Shown in pieces: positions 26,386 to 36,331 of a stretch of 64,000 nucleotides of DNA. Numbering within the stretch: position 1 is the first letter of the stretch; the number at the start of each line of letters is the position of its first letter. Below the pieces are notes generated by a model. That model did no database searches. It was not told the DNA's origin and was given only the letters and a program-made list of their open reading frames with translations. The DNA is from Brevibacillus fortis (GTDB lineage Bacteria; Bacillota; Bacilli; Brevibacillales; Brevibacillaceae), in contig NZ_PXZM01000013.1 of NCBI RefSeq assembly GCF_003013395.1, positions 1 through 64,000 of the forward strand, read 5' to 3'. Both the position numbers and the translations under genes were made by a program.

Positions 26386-27327
26386 CTAATCGCGTAGACG
26401 CGGATCAAGCGCATCCTGCAAACCGTCGCCGAATACGTTGAAGGCGAACATCGTCAGCGAGATCATCAACGCTGGGAAAAACAGTCGCCACCAGTCGCCC
26501 GTCAAAATAACGCCCAAGCCATCGTTCGTCATCGTCCCCCAACTGGCGACGGGAGCTTGTACACCGAGTCCAAGAAAGCTGAGAAAAGATTCCGCAAAAA
26601 TCGCCGATGGAATCGTAAAGGTCAAATTGACGATAATGACGCCAAATGTGTTTGGAATCAGGTGCTTTAGCAAAATTCGTGAAAACTTCGCTCCCAGAAC
26701 TTGCGCAGCCAGAATGAACTCTTGATTTTTCAATTGCAGGATTTGTCCGCGCACCAACCGCGCCATGCCGACCCACCCAGTAGCAGACAGGGCAATAATA
26801 ATCGTCAGCATTCCCGGCTCCATCACGACCATGAGCAGAATGACGACCAGCAAATACGGCAGCCCATACAAAATCTCGATAATGCGCATGATGAGCGTAT
26901 CGATGCGATCCCCTCGTTTGCCACGTCCCGCCATGTAGCCTGCAATTCCACCGACTGTCACGCCGATGACCAGGTCGATGAATGCAGCGACAATGCCAAT
27001 CGTCAAAGAAATCCTCGCCCCATACCACGTACGGGCAAACATATCACGTCCCAGCTCATCTGTACCGAACCAATGCTCTGCGGAAATTTCCTGATTTTTG
27101 GTCAGCAAGCTCTGGTCCGAATAGCTATACGGCACGAGATTCGGTCCAATGATCGCCATGCCAACCAACGCGAGTATAATGAACAGCCCAAGCATAGCCA
27201 GCTTGTTTTTCAGCAGCTTCCGAATGACCTGCTGCCCATTGCTAAGACTCGGTCGTGCAATGACGTTCGCCTGCGTATTTTTCGTCAACGGGCGAAATAA
27301 CGGGTCCACTTTGTGCTCCATCGCCAC
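26386..27327 (-). CDS. oppC: Oligopeptide ABC transporter permease OppC
   Basis: A 313-residue inner-membrane permease. A cytoplasmic N-terminal tail is followed by a first span (LAMLGLFIILALVGMAIIG), the OppC_N segment with GTDELGRDMFARTWYGARISL, and five further spans. The EAA loop that contacts the ATPases is at QVLGAKFSRILLKHLIPN. It pairs with OppB (3-base gap) to form the channel. Family and operon place are unambiguous. Confidence 0.92.
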   Translation of the reverse strand: MAMEHKVDPLFRPLTKNTQANVIARPSLSNGQQVIRKLLKNKLAMLGLFIILALVGMAIIGPNLVPYSYSDQSLLTKNQEISAEHWFGTDELGRDMFARTWYGARISLTIGIVAAFIDLVIGVTVGGIAGYMAGRGKRGDRIDTLIMRIIEILYGLPYLLVVILLMVVMEPGMLTIIIALSATGWVGMARLVRGQILQLKNQEFILAAQVLGAKFSRILLKHLIPNTFGVIIVNLTFTIPSAIFAESFLSFLGLGVQAPVASWGTMTNDGLGVILTGDWWRLFFPALMISLTMFAFNVFGDGLQDALDPRLRD

Positions 27328-27330
27328 AGT

Positions 27331-28263
27331 TTATCTCTCCTTGTTGGTCAGCTTGATCCGCGGGTCAATCAGGGTGTATGCGATATCAATCAGGAAAATA
27401 GTAAAAATCAGAATCGCACTGTAAAAAATCGTCGTTCCCAAAATGACCGGATAGTCACGGTTGAAAATACCGTCTACGAAATACTTGCCAATGCCGGGAA
27501 TCGCAAAGATTTTCTCCACGACAAAGGTCCCCGTTATCAAACTGGCAATCAAAGGTCCGAGAAAGGTGACAACAGGCAGAATCGCATTGCGAATTCCATG
27601 TCTCACGACGATGATAAACATGGGAATACCTTTTGCCTCTGCTGTTCGAATGTAGTTCTGGTTCATGACCTCAATCATGCTGGCACGCATGTAGCGGGTA
27701 ATGATCGCAACCGGACCAAAGGCGAGCGCCAGTGACGGCAGTATCGTATGCATCCAGGTACCCCATGTTGCAACGGGAAAGAGGGGCAGCTTGATCGCGA
27801 AAAAATTGATCAGAAGCGGTGCCATAATGAAGCTCGGGATCGCTATCCCCAATACTGCAAGCGCCATGGCAACGTAGTCCAGCCATTTGTTGCGATTGAG
27901 CGCTGCGATGATGCCCAATGAAATTCCGAAAAGGAGTGCGATCCCGATCGCTTGCGCACCCAGCCAGGCAGATGCACCAAAGCCATCGGATATCATGTCA
28001 TTGACTCCACGTGAGTCTGATTTGATGGATGGACCCAAGTCGAGCATTAACAGATTTTTCAGATACAAAATGTATTGAACAGGCAACGGCTCGTCCAGGT
28101 TGTATTTGGCACGCAAATTATTGAGAATTTGCTCTGGCAGCTGATCCGACTCGGAGGCAAACGGGTTCCCCGGAATGGCATGCATCAAGGCAAACGTCAG
28201 CGTCACGATAATCCACAGGGTGACGAACATCATCAAAATACGTTTTACCAGATAGTTTGACAT
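27331..28263 (-). CDS. oppB: Oligopeptide ABC transporter permease OppB
   Basis: A 310-residue permease with the OppB/DppB N-terminal span (LMMFVTLWIIVTLTFALMHAIPG) followed by NPF, then five spans. The EAA loop is at TAEAKGIPMFIIVVRHGIRN. The C-terminus carries YTLIDPRIKL, typical of the family. It is preceded 15 bases upstream by the M20 peptidase gene on the same strand. Confidence 0.92.
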   Translation of the reverse strand: MSNYLVKRILMMFVTLWIIVTLTFALMHAIPGNPFASESDQLPEQILNNLRAKYNLDEPLPVQYILYLKNLLMLDLGPSIKSDSRGVNDMISDGFGASAWLGAQAIGIALLFGISLGIIAALNRNKWLDYVAMALAVLGIAIPSFIMAPLLINFFAIKLPLFPVATWGTWMHTILPSLALAFGPVAIITRYMRASMIEVMNQNYIRTAEAKGIPMFIIVVRHGIRNAILPVVTFLGPLIASLITGTFVVEKIFAIPGIGKYFVDGIFNRDYPVILGTTIFYSAILIFTIFLIDIAYTLIDPRIKLTNKER

Positions 28264-28278
28264 GGAAGTCCTCCTCGG

Positions 28279-29712
28279 TTACTTAGCCAGCTCATAAATG
28301 GCATGTGCGTAAATCGCCATGGCACGTAGCAGGTCGTCAATCTCGGCATATTCATCAGCCAGATGGGCCATGGATTCCTTGCCTGGAAAGAGCGGGCCGA
28401 AAGCAACACCATACGGCATGATTTTGGCGTAGGTAGCTCCTCCTGAGGAAAGAAGGGTTGCTGGCTCTCCTGTGTGCTCTTCGTACACCCGCGACAAAGT
28501 TTGGATCACAGGATGATCTTTTGGTACATAATGCGACTTGGATGTACGCAAAGCAGAAATCGTCCAGCCCAGTTCTCCTGTCCTTTGCTTCAATTTTTCA
28601 ACGTATTCCTCACAGGAAACCGTAGCTGGATAGCGTATATTGAGCCGAACTGTCCCCCCCTCGCTGGAATCGTAGCGCAAAATCCCAGCGTTGACCGTCA
28701 GCTTACCAGATACCTCGTCCTCGCAAGCCATATGTAGATGGTCAGCAAAATAATCCTCATGCAGCACATCGGACAACATCGCAAGAAAGGACGAACAGGA
28801 GCCACCAAACGGGTACGAGCGAAAAAAAGTGGCCAACAAGGTTCCCGCGTTCACGCCTTGGAATGGTGCCATCCCATGAGCCGGCTTTCCTGCGAGAGTG
28901 AATTGCAACTGTCCCAGTCCAACCAATTCCATCCGACCCGTTGTGTGATTTTCATTCAAAAACAGTTCCCACTCTTCCGCCAAGCGAGAAAGGATGACCT
29001 CCTGACGTGCCTGTGAGCCTAGTCGCACGAGAGCGACTGCTTTTTCCGGAACACTGTTGCCTTGATCACCGGAGACAAATGAAGCTAACAGCCACGCTCC
29101 ATTTTGTTCAATTGGTTCCATCGCCGGAATGGTCAATGTCGGGTTGATCTGTCCCTTCTCGGCATGTGTCATCGGGAAGGAGGAATCAGGAGAAAAGCCA
29201 ACCGGCGGGATGCGATCATGCTGGGCAAAATGCTTCATGCACAGCCAGCCGCTCTCTTCATCCGTTCCGATGATCATTCGCACGCGTTTTGCCAGTGGCA
29301 AGCCTGAGTCCTTGACCAGCTTCAGCGCATAGTACGCAGCCATCGCCGGGCCTTTGTCGTCAATTGCTCCCCGCGCATAGATGCGACCGTCGCGAATACT
29401 CGGCTCAAAAGGCGGGGTCGTCCACCCTTCTCCCACAGTGACGACATCGATATGAACGAGGACACCGACCGCTTCTTCCCCGTCGCCGAACTCGATTGTC
29501 CCTGCGTAGCCATCCAGGTTTTTGGTCTGGAAACCATCCAGCTCACCTCGTGCAAGCATTGCTTCAAGCGCAGCGGCAACACCTTCGCCAAATGGCTTTC
29601 CTTCTTCAGCTGTTGCCATGTCTTCGATGCTATTAATGGAAAGAAAGGCTTTCAAATCATCCAGATACTGCTCTTTTTGCAGAAGTGCTTGCTGCTTCCA
29701 GTAATCGCTCAT
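28279..29712 (-). CDS. M20 family dipeptidase (PepV-like)
   Basis: A 477-residue metallopeptidase, probably a cytoplasmic Xaa-dipeptidase acting on imported peptides. Metal and catalytic motifs of M20A are visible: VLVHIDVV (His and Asp), GRIYARGAIDDKGP (bridging Asp), GTDEESG (catalytic Glu and metal Glu), SPDSSFP, and a late GGATYAKIMP region. Length fits PepV (about 470). Its start overlaps the stop of the sigma-54 activator gene by 4 bases. It sits between the regulator and the permease genes, so import and cleavage of peptides are encoded as one unit. Confidence 0.88.
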   Translation of the reverse strand: MSDYWKQQALLQKEQYLDDLKAFLSINSIEDMATAEEGKPFGEGVAAALEAMLARGELDGFQTKNLDGYAGTIEFGDGEEAVGVLVHIDVVTVGEGWTTPPFEPSIRDGRIYARGAIDDKGPAMAAYYALKLVKDSGLPLAKRVRMIIGTDEESGWLCMKHFAQHDRIPPVGFSPDSSFPMTHAEKGQINPTLTIPAMEPIEQNGAWLLASFVSGDQGNSVPEKAVALVRLGSQARQEVILSRLAEEWELFLNENHTTGRMELVGLGQLQFTLAGKPAHGMAPFQGVNAGTLLATFFRSYPFGGSCSSFLAMLSDVLHEDYFADHLHMACEDEVSGKLTVNAGILRYDSSEGGTVRLNIRYPATVSCEEYVEKLKQRTGELGWTISALRTSKSHYVPKDHPVIQTLSRVYEEHTGEPATLLSSGGATYAKIMPYGVAFGPLFPGKESMAHLADEYAEIDDLLRAMAIYAHAIYELAK

Positions 29713-31784
29713 GAGCGTTCCCCTGCTTTCATCCGATGTAGAAAGGCAAGAAACGATTCTCCTTTCGAGGAAATCTGACTCCCTTGTCTCCCTTTTCCCA
29801 CTTGAATCAGCTCATCCTGCTGCAAAAGCTTCAGGCGATAGCGCAGCTGTTGCAAGGTAACCGCGTGACCTTTTTCTTGCATCTGCGCAAGAAGCGTGTA
29901 GCGTCCACCGCCACCGTGCCCCAACTCCTGCAAAATAGCCGTGATTTCATCCAGAAATCCTCGTTTTCTGTATGCGGTGACCATGATTTCACATTCGTTG
30001 TTCAGGCCATCTACTGGCAATGGCGCTTCCGGTATTTCCCGCAAGAACGGCAAATGATACGGATACGCTTCATCCTCCACGACATGCGCTAAATACTCGA
30101 TTACATTTTCGAGCTCGCGAATATTTCCAGGCCAATCGTACTCATGGAGCGCCCGCATCGCTTCATTGGTCAACGTAAATGGCGGACGGCGCAAATCATA
30201 GGCATATTTCTTCATAAATTGATGGGCCAACCACGGGATATCCTCCCGTCTGTTCCGCAGCGGCGGCAAATGTATCGGTAGGATATTCAGGCGATAGTAC
30301 AAATCTGCACGAAAGTCCCCTTCCGCAATCATTCGCTGCAAATCTTGATTCGTTGCGGCGATGACGCGGATATCTGTCGGAATGATCTTGCTGCCGCCAA
30401 CACGCATAATCTGGCGCTCTTGCAAGACACGCAGCAGACGGTTTTGAATGGCCGCGCTGGCATCCCCGATCTCATCTAGAAAAATCGTCCCTTTATGGGC
30501 CAATTCAAACCAGCCGATATGTCCCCCTTTACGCGCTCCAGTAAAAGCCCCTTCTTCATAGCCGAACAGCTCGCTTTCCAGAAGAGATTCCGATATGGCA
30601 GCGAAGTTGACCCCAACAAACGGCTCTCTTTTGCGTGGCGAAGCATTGTGGATAGCCTGGGCGAGCAATTCCTTCCCTGTCCCTGTCTCTCCCAACAACA
30701 GCACAGTGGAGTTACTTCTTGCGATTTTGCGGGCAATCTGAATCACTTTTTGTACAGGCGCGCTCTCCCCATAGAAATCATCAAATTGGTATTTGGCTAC
30801 CAATCCTTTGCTGTAAAGGCGCATGCGATAATCATGCTCCAGCTTTTCAATTTCTGCAGCCTGGCGAAACAAGAGCAGGCTCCCAAGAAAGCTTCCTTCC
30901 ATGACGATGTGCATTTTGCGGAAAAAGTAGGTTTTGTTCGCCCAATCTACCAAAACGTCTTTGTTCTCTTCACACTGCCGGATCAATTGATAAAAATTCG
31001 CAGGCAAGCAATTGGACGCCCGCTCACCGACGACTTCATTCCCTTCCATCTGCAACGTATCGATTGCTTTCTGATTCACAAAACGGATGTTTTCTTTTTC
31101 ATCCATGGCAATCACCGCGTCCTCGATCCGATTGACGATGGCCTCCAAATATTTGCTCAACAGATGCGCATGCTGAATCTCGTTGTTCAGCTCTTTGGTG
31201 ATATCGACCAACGATTGCATGGCGCGTGCGGTCACCTTTTGAAAATTTCCGTTTTTAAAATGAGAGTAGATGGCAAGCCACGTAGATAAATCGATGACCC
31301 GATACCCGATATCGACAACTTTGCGAATATGCGGAGGGACATGCTCTGCCTCTCCTGGCGTTACAGCAATCTCGATGTCAGGTGGATAGTCGGCACCTGG
31401 ATAATAGGGATACAGTTCAAAATCCATCCCAGAGGCTCGCAGCAATTCCACATTTTCTTCAGCAGTCTCCTTGGTGTCACTAACGAGAAGCACTTTCACG
31501 CCTTTCGGAATTTCCAGCATGCCGCGTAAATTATGATACGGCAGCATTCGCTTGGCAATAATGATGCTGGATTCTTTCGGCACATACGGTTGTACGAGTG
31601 GAACGATACTTTTGGTGGATACGATGACGAGGGCACCAGGTGTGATCGGGCGTAACGGAAGCTGGTCGACTCGCATCGCCTCGACATGGATATCATCGCC
31701 GATTCCCAATTCATGATATTGACTAACGACGGATTGTAGAAACTCGTCCATTCTCGCAATAAATATGATCGATTTTTTGTCCAT
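29709..31784 (-). CDS. Sigma-54-dependent activator with PrpR-type sensor domain
   Basis: A 691-residue enhancer-binding protein. About residues 1-200 resemble the PrpR N-terminal sensor domain. A PAS domain follows (about 210-310; IEDAVIAMDEKENIRFVNQKAIDTL). The AAA+ domain has Walker A GETGTGKE, the sigma-54 contact loop GAFTGA, Walker B GTIFLDEIGD and an arginine-finger region (FRADLYYRLNILPIHLPPLR). The C-terminal part (TLLAQMQEKGHAVTLQQLRYRL) looks like a winged helix rather than the usual Fis-type HTH. It probably activates this opp/peptidase operon with RpoN. I found no convincing -24/-12 promoter close upstream of oppA or of this gene. GGAG lies 8 bases before the ATG. Confidence 0.88.
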   Translation of the reverse strand: MDKKSIIFIARMDEFLQSVVSQYHELGIGDDIHVEAMRVDQLPLRPITPGALVIVSTKSIVPLVQPYVPKESSIIIAKRMLPYHNLRGMLEIPKGVKVLLVSDTKETAEENVELLRASGMDFELYPYYPGADYPPDIEIAVTPGEAEHVPPHIRKVVDIGYRVIDLSTWLAIYSHFKNGNFQKVTARAMQSLVDITKELNNEIQHAHLLSKYLEAIVNRIEDAVIAMDEKENIRFVNQKAIDTLQMEGNEVVGERASNCLPANFYQLIRQCEENKDVLVDWANKTYFFRKMHIVMEGSFLGSLLLFRQAAEIEKLEHDYRMRLYSKGLVAKYQFDDFYGESAPVQKVIQIARKIARSNSTVLLLGETGTGKELLAQAIHNASPRKREPFVGVNFAAISESLLESELFGYEEGAFTGARKGGHIGWFELAHKGTIFLDEIGDASAAIQNRLLRVLQERQIMRVGGSKIIPTDIRVIAATNQDLQRMIAEGDFRADLYYRLNILPIHLPPLRNRREDIPWLAHQFMKKYAYDLRRPPFTLTNEAMRALHEYDWPGNIRELENVIEYLAHVVEDEAYPYHLPFLREIPEAPLPVDGLNNECEIMVTAYRKRGFLDEITAILQELGHGGGGRYTLLAQMQEKGHAVTLQQLRYRLKLLQQDELIQVGKGRQGSQISSKGESFLAFLHRMKAGERS

Positions 31785-31808
31785 ATCAGCCGCTCCAAGA
31801 TGTAGAGT

Positions 31809-31845
31809 GAAGACAAGAACGTTTGGAATATTCGATCTTGTCTTC
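31809..31845. terminator. Hairpin between oppA and the activator gene
   Basis: A perfect 10-bp stem (GAAGACAAGA at 31809-31818, TCTTGTCTTC at 31836-31845), extendable by CG/CG after a mismatch, lies 12 bases after the oppA stop. On the minus strand it lacks a T-run. It may be a partial terminator or mRNA stabiliser that keeps oppA expression above that of the downstream genes. Confidence 0.55.
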
Positions 31846-31856
31846 GTTTTATTGTA

Positions 31857-33527
31857 CTATTTATTGCCAACTTCTACCCATTTGTAGTCGATCGTGCCGA
31901 CTGGATGACGAACGATGCCTTTTATGTTTGGTTGCTCCATAAATACTTTTGTGCCGAAATAGATAGGTACGAGCGGCATATCATCCATAAAAATTTTCTC
32001 CGCGTCATGCATGAGCTTGAAGCGCTCTGTTTCGTCGGCAGTGTTGCGAATCTTCTCGACCAGTGCGTCATACTCTTTGTTGCTGTAGTTGACTCGGTTT
32101 CCTGGATGGTCAGTCACAAACAGTTCAAGGTAATTGACCGGGTCTCCGTAGTCGGCTGGAATTGTCGAGCGGGAGAATTGAAGACTGCGGGCACGCTGTT
32201 CTGCCAAGAATACTTTCCACTCTTTGTTTTCCAGCTTCACATCTACTCCGAGATTTTTCTTGTACATTTCTTGCAAAACTTGCGCGATGGCCTTGTGCGC
32301 ATCACTGGTGTTATACGTCATGGTGATAGGCGGGAGGGTTGTCCAGCCTTCTTCTTCCATCCCTTTTTTCAGCAGTGCTTTTGCTTGCTCTACATCGTTA
32401 TCCTGGAAGAAATCCCCGCCCTTTGTGCGGAAATCCGCTCCGTCTGGCTCAGGGAATCCCAATGGCACGTGGGCCATGGCTGGCGTCTGTTTCCCTTGCA
32501 CCACATTGTCGATCAAGGTCTTGCGATCGATGGCCAGCGCAAATGCTTTACGAATATTGTCGTTCGTGAATGGAGGCATCTTGGTGTTCATCCGGTAGTA
32601 GTAGATGGATGCTTCCGTTTCTACCTTTGCTTCTCCAGAATCGATCAGCTGTTTCTTCATATCGTTTGGAACGGTTTGGATCATATCGAGCTGACCTGTT
32701 TTGTACATTTGGAATTGCGTATTTTCATCGTTGACCATGACAAATTCGATTCCTGCATATTTGATCGAATCACGGTCCCAGTAGCCCTCGTTTTTCGCCA
32801 GTTTCACTGATTGGTCATGAACCCAATCTTCCATTTTGAACGGTCCATTTGTCACGATGCTTGCAGCGCCTTCCGCCCATTTCGGATTGCTCTCCACGAC
32901 TTTTTTATTCACCGGGAAGAAGGTTGGCTGTGTCAGGATGTGGAGGAAATAACCTGTTGGCGCCTTCAGCTTCACTTCAAATGTTTTCTCGTCTACGGCT
33001 TTTACCTTCACACCGTCTGCATTTCCTGTTCCTTTGTTGTACGCTTCGGCTCCATCGATGTAATAGGCGAGAAAAGCAGAGGGGAATGCGTTGTTCGGAT
33101 CGACAATACGCTTAAAGGCAAACTCGAAATCCTGTGCTGTCACTGGTTCACCATTCGACCATTTGCTATCGCGCAGGGTAAAGGTATACGTTTTCCCATC
33201 CTCACTCACTGCCCATTTCTCAGCCATGGCTGCTTGTGGCTTGTGATCCTTGTCCAGTCGAACCAAGCCTTCCATTGTGGCATTCAACACTTCGTTGGAG
33301 GTACTGTCAAAGCCTTTTGGCGGATCGAGCGAAGGTGGCTCCGTTTTCAGGTTGAGCTTGAGTTTTGCAGCGACATTCGCTTGTCCGCCTGTTTCAGTGG
33401 ACGTTTGACCTGATGTACCTCCCCCTGCTGGCTGTGTTGGCGCTGCCGACTGACTACAACCTGTAATGGCTAGGACAGTGACGAGTGCAGCGGTACTAAG
33501 CAGCTTCCATCCTTTTCGCATGTTCAT
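31857..33527 (-). CDS. oppA: Oligopeptide-binding lipoprotein OppA
   Basis: Substrate-binding component of the Opp transporter, 556 residues from the ATG at 33527 (GGGGG 9 bases upstream; the frame extends 10 codons further without a better site). Lipoprotein signal: LSTAALVTVLAITGC with the modified Cys. A Thr/Gly-rich linker follows, then the SBP_bac_5 domain (WSNGEPVTAQDFEFAFKRIVDP; RKAFALAIDRKTLI). It is separated from the remaining operon genes by the activator gene, and a hairpin lies behind it, as expected for the most abundant component. Confidence 0.92.
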   Translation of the reverse strand: MNMRKGWKLLSTAALVTVLAITGCSQSAAPTQPAGGGTSGQTSTETGGQANVAAKLKLNLKTEPPSLDPPKGFDSTSNEVLNATMEGLVRLDKDHKPQAAMAEKWAVSEDGKTYTFTLRDSKWSNGEPVTAQDFEFAFKRIVDPNNAFPSAFLAYYIDGAEAYNKGTGNADGVKVKAVDEKTFEVKLKAPTGYFLHILTQPTFFPVNKKVVESNPKWAEGAASIVTNGPFKMEDWVHDQSVKLAKNEGYWDRDSIKYAGIEFVMVNDENTQFQMYKTGQLDMIQTVPNDMKKQLIDSGEAKVETEASIYYYRMNTKMPPFTNDNIRKAFALAIDRKTLIDNVVQGKQTPAMAHVPLGFPEPDGADFRTKGGDFFQDNDVEQAKALLKKGMEEEGWTTLPPITMTYNTSDAHKAIAQVLQEMYKKNLGVDVKLENKEWKVFLAEQRARSLQFSRSTIPADYGDPVNYLELFVTDHPGNRVNYSNKEYDALVEKIRNTADETERFKLMHDAEKIFMDDMPLVPIYFGTKVFMEQPNIKGIVRHPVGTIDYKWVEVGNK

Positions 33528-33583
33528 TGCATGTGACCCCCTTTTCTTTTTAAACAACGATTAGCCAATGTTGCTTTATGAAT

Positions 33584-33609
33584 AAACGGCACTGCTGGGA
33601 ATGCCATTT
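33584..33609 (-). terminator. Weak hairpin at the asparaginase stop codon
   Basis: AAACGGCA (33584-33591) pairs with TGCCATTT (33602-33609) with one mismatch and a 10-base loop. It overlaps the last base of the asparaginase coding region. There is no proper T-run, so it may only attenuate read-through into oppA. Confidence 0.35.
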
Positions 33610-34633
33610 ATACACGTAAAGAAAAATCCGTCTTGGCGAGACGAAAGGAAGTCTCGATCCGTCCAACAATGTTGCCACTCATGTTTGTAATAGGCGGGTT
33701 GGTATATTGAGCGAGTGTTTCCAAAAGACCGTCCATGCCGATTCCCAGTTGACGAAGCACTTCATTGACGACCGGATTGATCGCCCGTGGTCCTCCATCC
33801 TCGATTTTGATAGCAATGCCCAGTCCTGTTTCTCTATCGCCCAGGCAATACACCGACTCGGCGCCTGCCTTCCCTACGATACGACCGCCAAAGGCTGCCA
33901 TGAGGTCTGTGCAATATCGATTCTCGCCTCCGACCATTTCGGGATGAGCGGTCATAGCATCCGTAATTCGCTGAACGGCTTTTCGTCTCTCTGGATTCGC
34001 GATCACCTCAGGTCTCGCCAGCTTGGCGAATGCCCACGCGTAATGTGCGAGCGGCAATTGATGGACGGGAACACCACATCCATCTGTCCCGAGCTTGATT
34101 TTGTCTTTGGGGTAGCCTGTTATATCCTCGACTACTTCGAGAATCCGCTGTTGAACCGGATGCTCTGGCAAATGATAGGTAGTCACGTCCTCTCCCATAT
34201 GTGTCGCGGTGGCGATCATGCCGGAGTGCTTACCGGAGCAATTCGAGAAGACGGGCGTTAGTGGCTTGCCCTCCCGGATCAGCTGTTTGTAGCTCTCCTC
34301 ATGGCGTGGCACATGTGTCCCGCATTGTAATGCCGCTTCTGGCTGACCTGCTCGCCCAAGCATAGAGAGCGCCCGCGTGCGATGGCGTGGCTCTCCACTA
34401 TGAGAAGCGCAACAGAGCGAAAGATCAGCCGGCTCAAAACCATACCGATCAGCCGCCCCTGTCTCGATAACCGGAATCGTCTGCAACGGCTTCATGCTGG
34501 ATCGTGCATATGTAAGGCGATGGGGATCACCGTACGAATAGAGCAATGTCCCCTGCGAATCAACGACTGCGATATGTCCAAGATGAGAGCTCTCTACCTG
34601 TTCTCCCCGGTATACGTTGGCAACGACGTTCAT
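33608..34633 (-). CDS. Asparaginase II family protein
   Basis: A 341-residue protein of the thermolabile asparaginase II family first known from Rhizobium etli, which hydrolyses asparagine to aspartate and ammonia. Characteristic blocks are LTYARSSMKPLQTIP, CCASHSGEPRHR, SNCSGKHSGMIA and GTDGCGVPVHQLPL. The start is ATG 34633 with AAAGGAG 8 bases upstream; the frame runs 19 codons further without support. It lies just upstream of the opp operon on the same strand and may belong to the same nitrogen-scavenging theme. Confidence 0.88.
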   Translation of the reverse strand: MNVVANVYRGEQVESSHLGHIAVVDSQGTLLYSYGDPHRLTYARSSMKPLQTIPVIETGAADRYGFEPADLSLCCASHSGEPRHRTRALSMLGRAGQPEAALQCGTHVPRHEESYKQLIREGKPLTPVFSNCSGKHSGMIATATHMGEDVTTYHLPEHPVQQRILEVVEDITGYPKDKIKLGTDGCGVPVHQLPLAHYAWAFAKLARPEVIANPERRKAVQRITDAMTAHPEMVGGENRYCTDLMAAFGGRIVGKAGAESVYCLGDRETGLGIAIKIEDGGPRAINPVVNEVLRQLGIGMDGLLETLAQYTNPPITNMSGNIVGRIETSFRLAKTDFSLRV

Positions 34634-34850
34634 AGCAAGTCTCCTTTGAGTGTGAATAGTAGAATGATTGTACTTTTCTACAGTAAGCAATTAGCGTGCC
34701 AACGCAAATGTATGACAGTTAATATTGAATTTTCTGCTATTTTACCCAGAAGTAACGGGACAAAAATAACGAACAACACAACGAATAAGTCATCCTATAA
34801 ACATTAATAGGGTGTCCTCTTGAATGAATAGGCTAGCTTTATGATCAAAT

Positions 34851-34895
34851 AAAAGAAAAACACCCCTTTTTATCCCGCAATCGGAAATAGGGTGT
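34851..34895 (-). terminator. Terminator of gmd
   Basis: On the minus strand, ACACCC (complement of 34890-34895) pairs with GGGTGT (complement of 34860-34865) across a loop of about 24 bases that can add weak pairs. A T-rich tail follows (TTTTTCTTTT, complement of 34851-34860). The rest of 34634-34912 holds no gene. Confidence 0.6.
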
Positions 34896-34912
34896 CCTGA
34901 ATAGCCTTCCTT

Positions 34913-36085
<1,173 letters not shown>

Positions 36086-36331
36086 AAGTTTCCTCCCGGA
36101 CAATTTATGGAGGTCTATGTGCAATGTCCCATCGAGATTTGCAAGCAGCGTGACCCCAAAGGACTTTACCACAAGGCAGAAACCGGTCAGATCTATCATT
36201 TTACCGGTGTATCCGCCCCATACGAGCCACCGCTTACACCCGAATTGATTATACCCACCCATCAGCTTGGCGTGGAGGAATGCGTGGAACGAATCTTCTC
36301 CTCATTCTTGTCGACGATCACCAAACTATAA
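36086..36331 (+). pseudogene. Adenylylsulfate kinase (CysC) C-terminal remnant
   Basis: The frame encodes FMEVYVQCPIEICKQRDPKGLY followed by FTGVSAPYEPP and a final helix (GVEECVERIFSSFL). These match the last 70-80 residues of APS kinase, which phosphorylates adenylylsulfate to PAPS. The P-loop half is absent, so it cannot be functional. Its end overlaps the convergent gene 36262-37137 by 70 bases. It suggests that a sulfation-related gene was once part of this glycan island. Confidence 0.75.

Noticed and set aside
30495..32810. Long plus-strand frames (264 and 301 codons) opposite the sigma-54 activator and oppA
   Set aside because: They lie antisense to clear genes with full motif sets and lack start signals and known motifs.
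33540..33610. Possible sigma-54 promoter upstream of oppA (TGGCA near 33603)
   Set aside because: The GG to GC distance is 8 rather than 10 bases, and the motif is part of a hairpin at the asparaginase stop.
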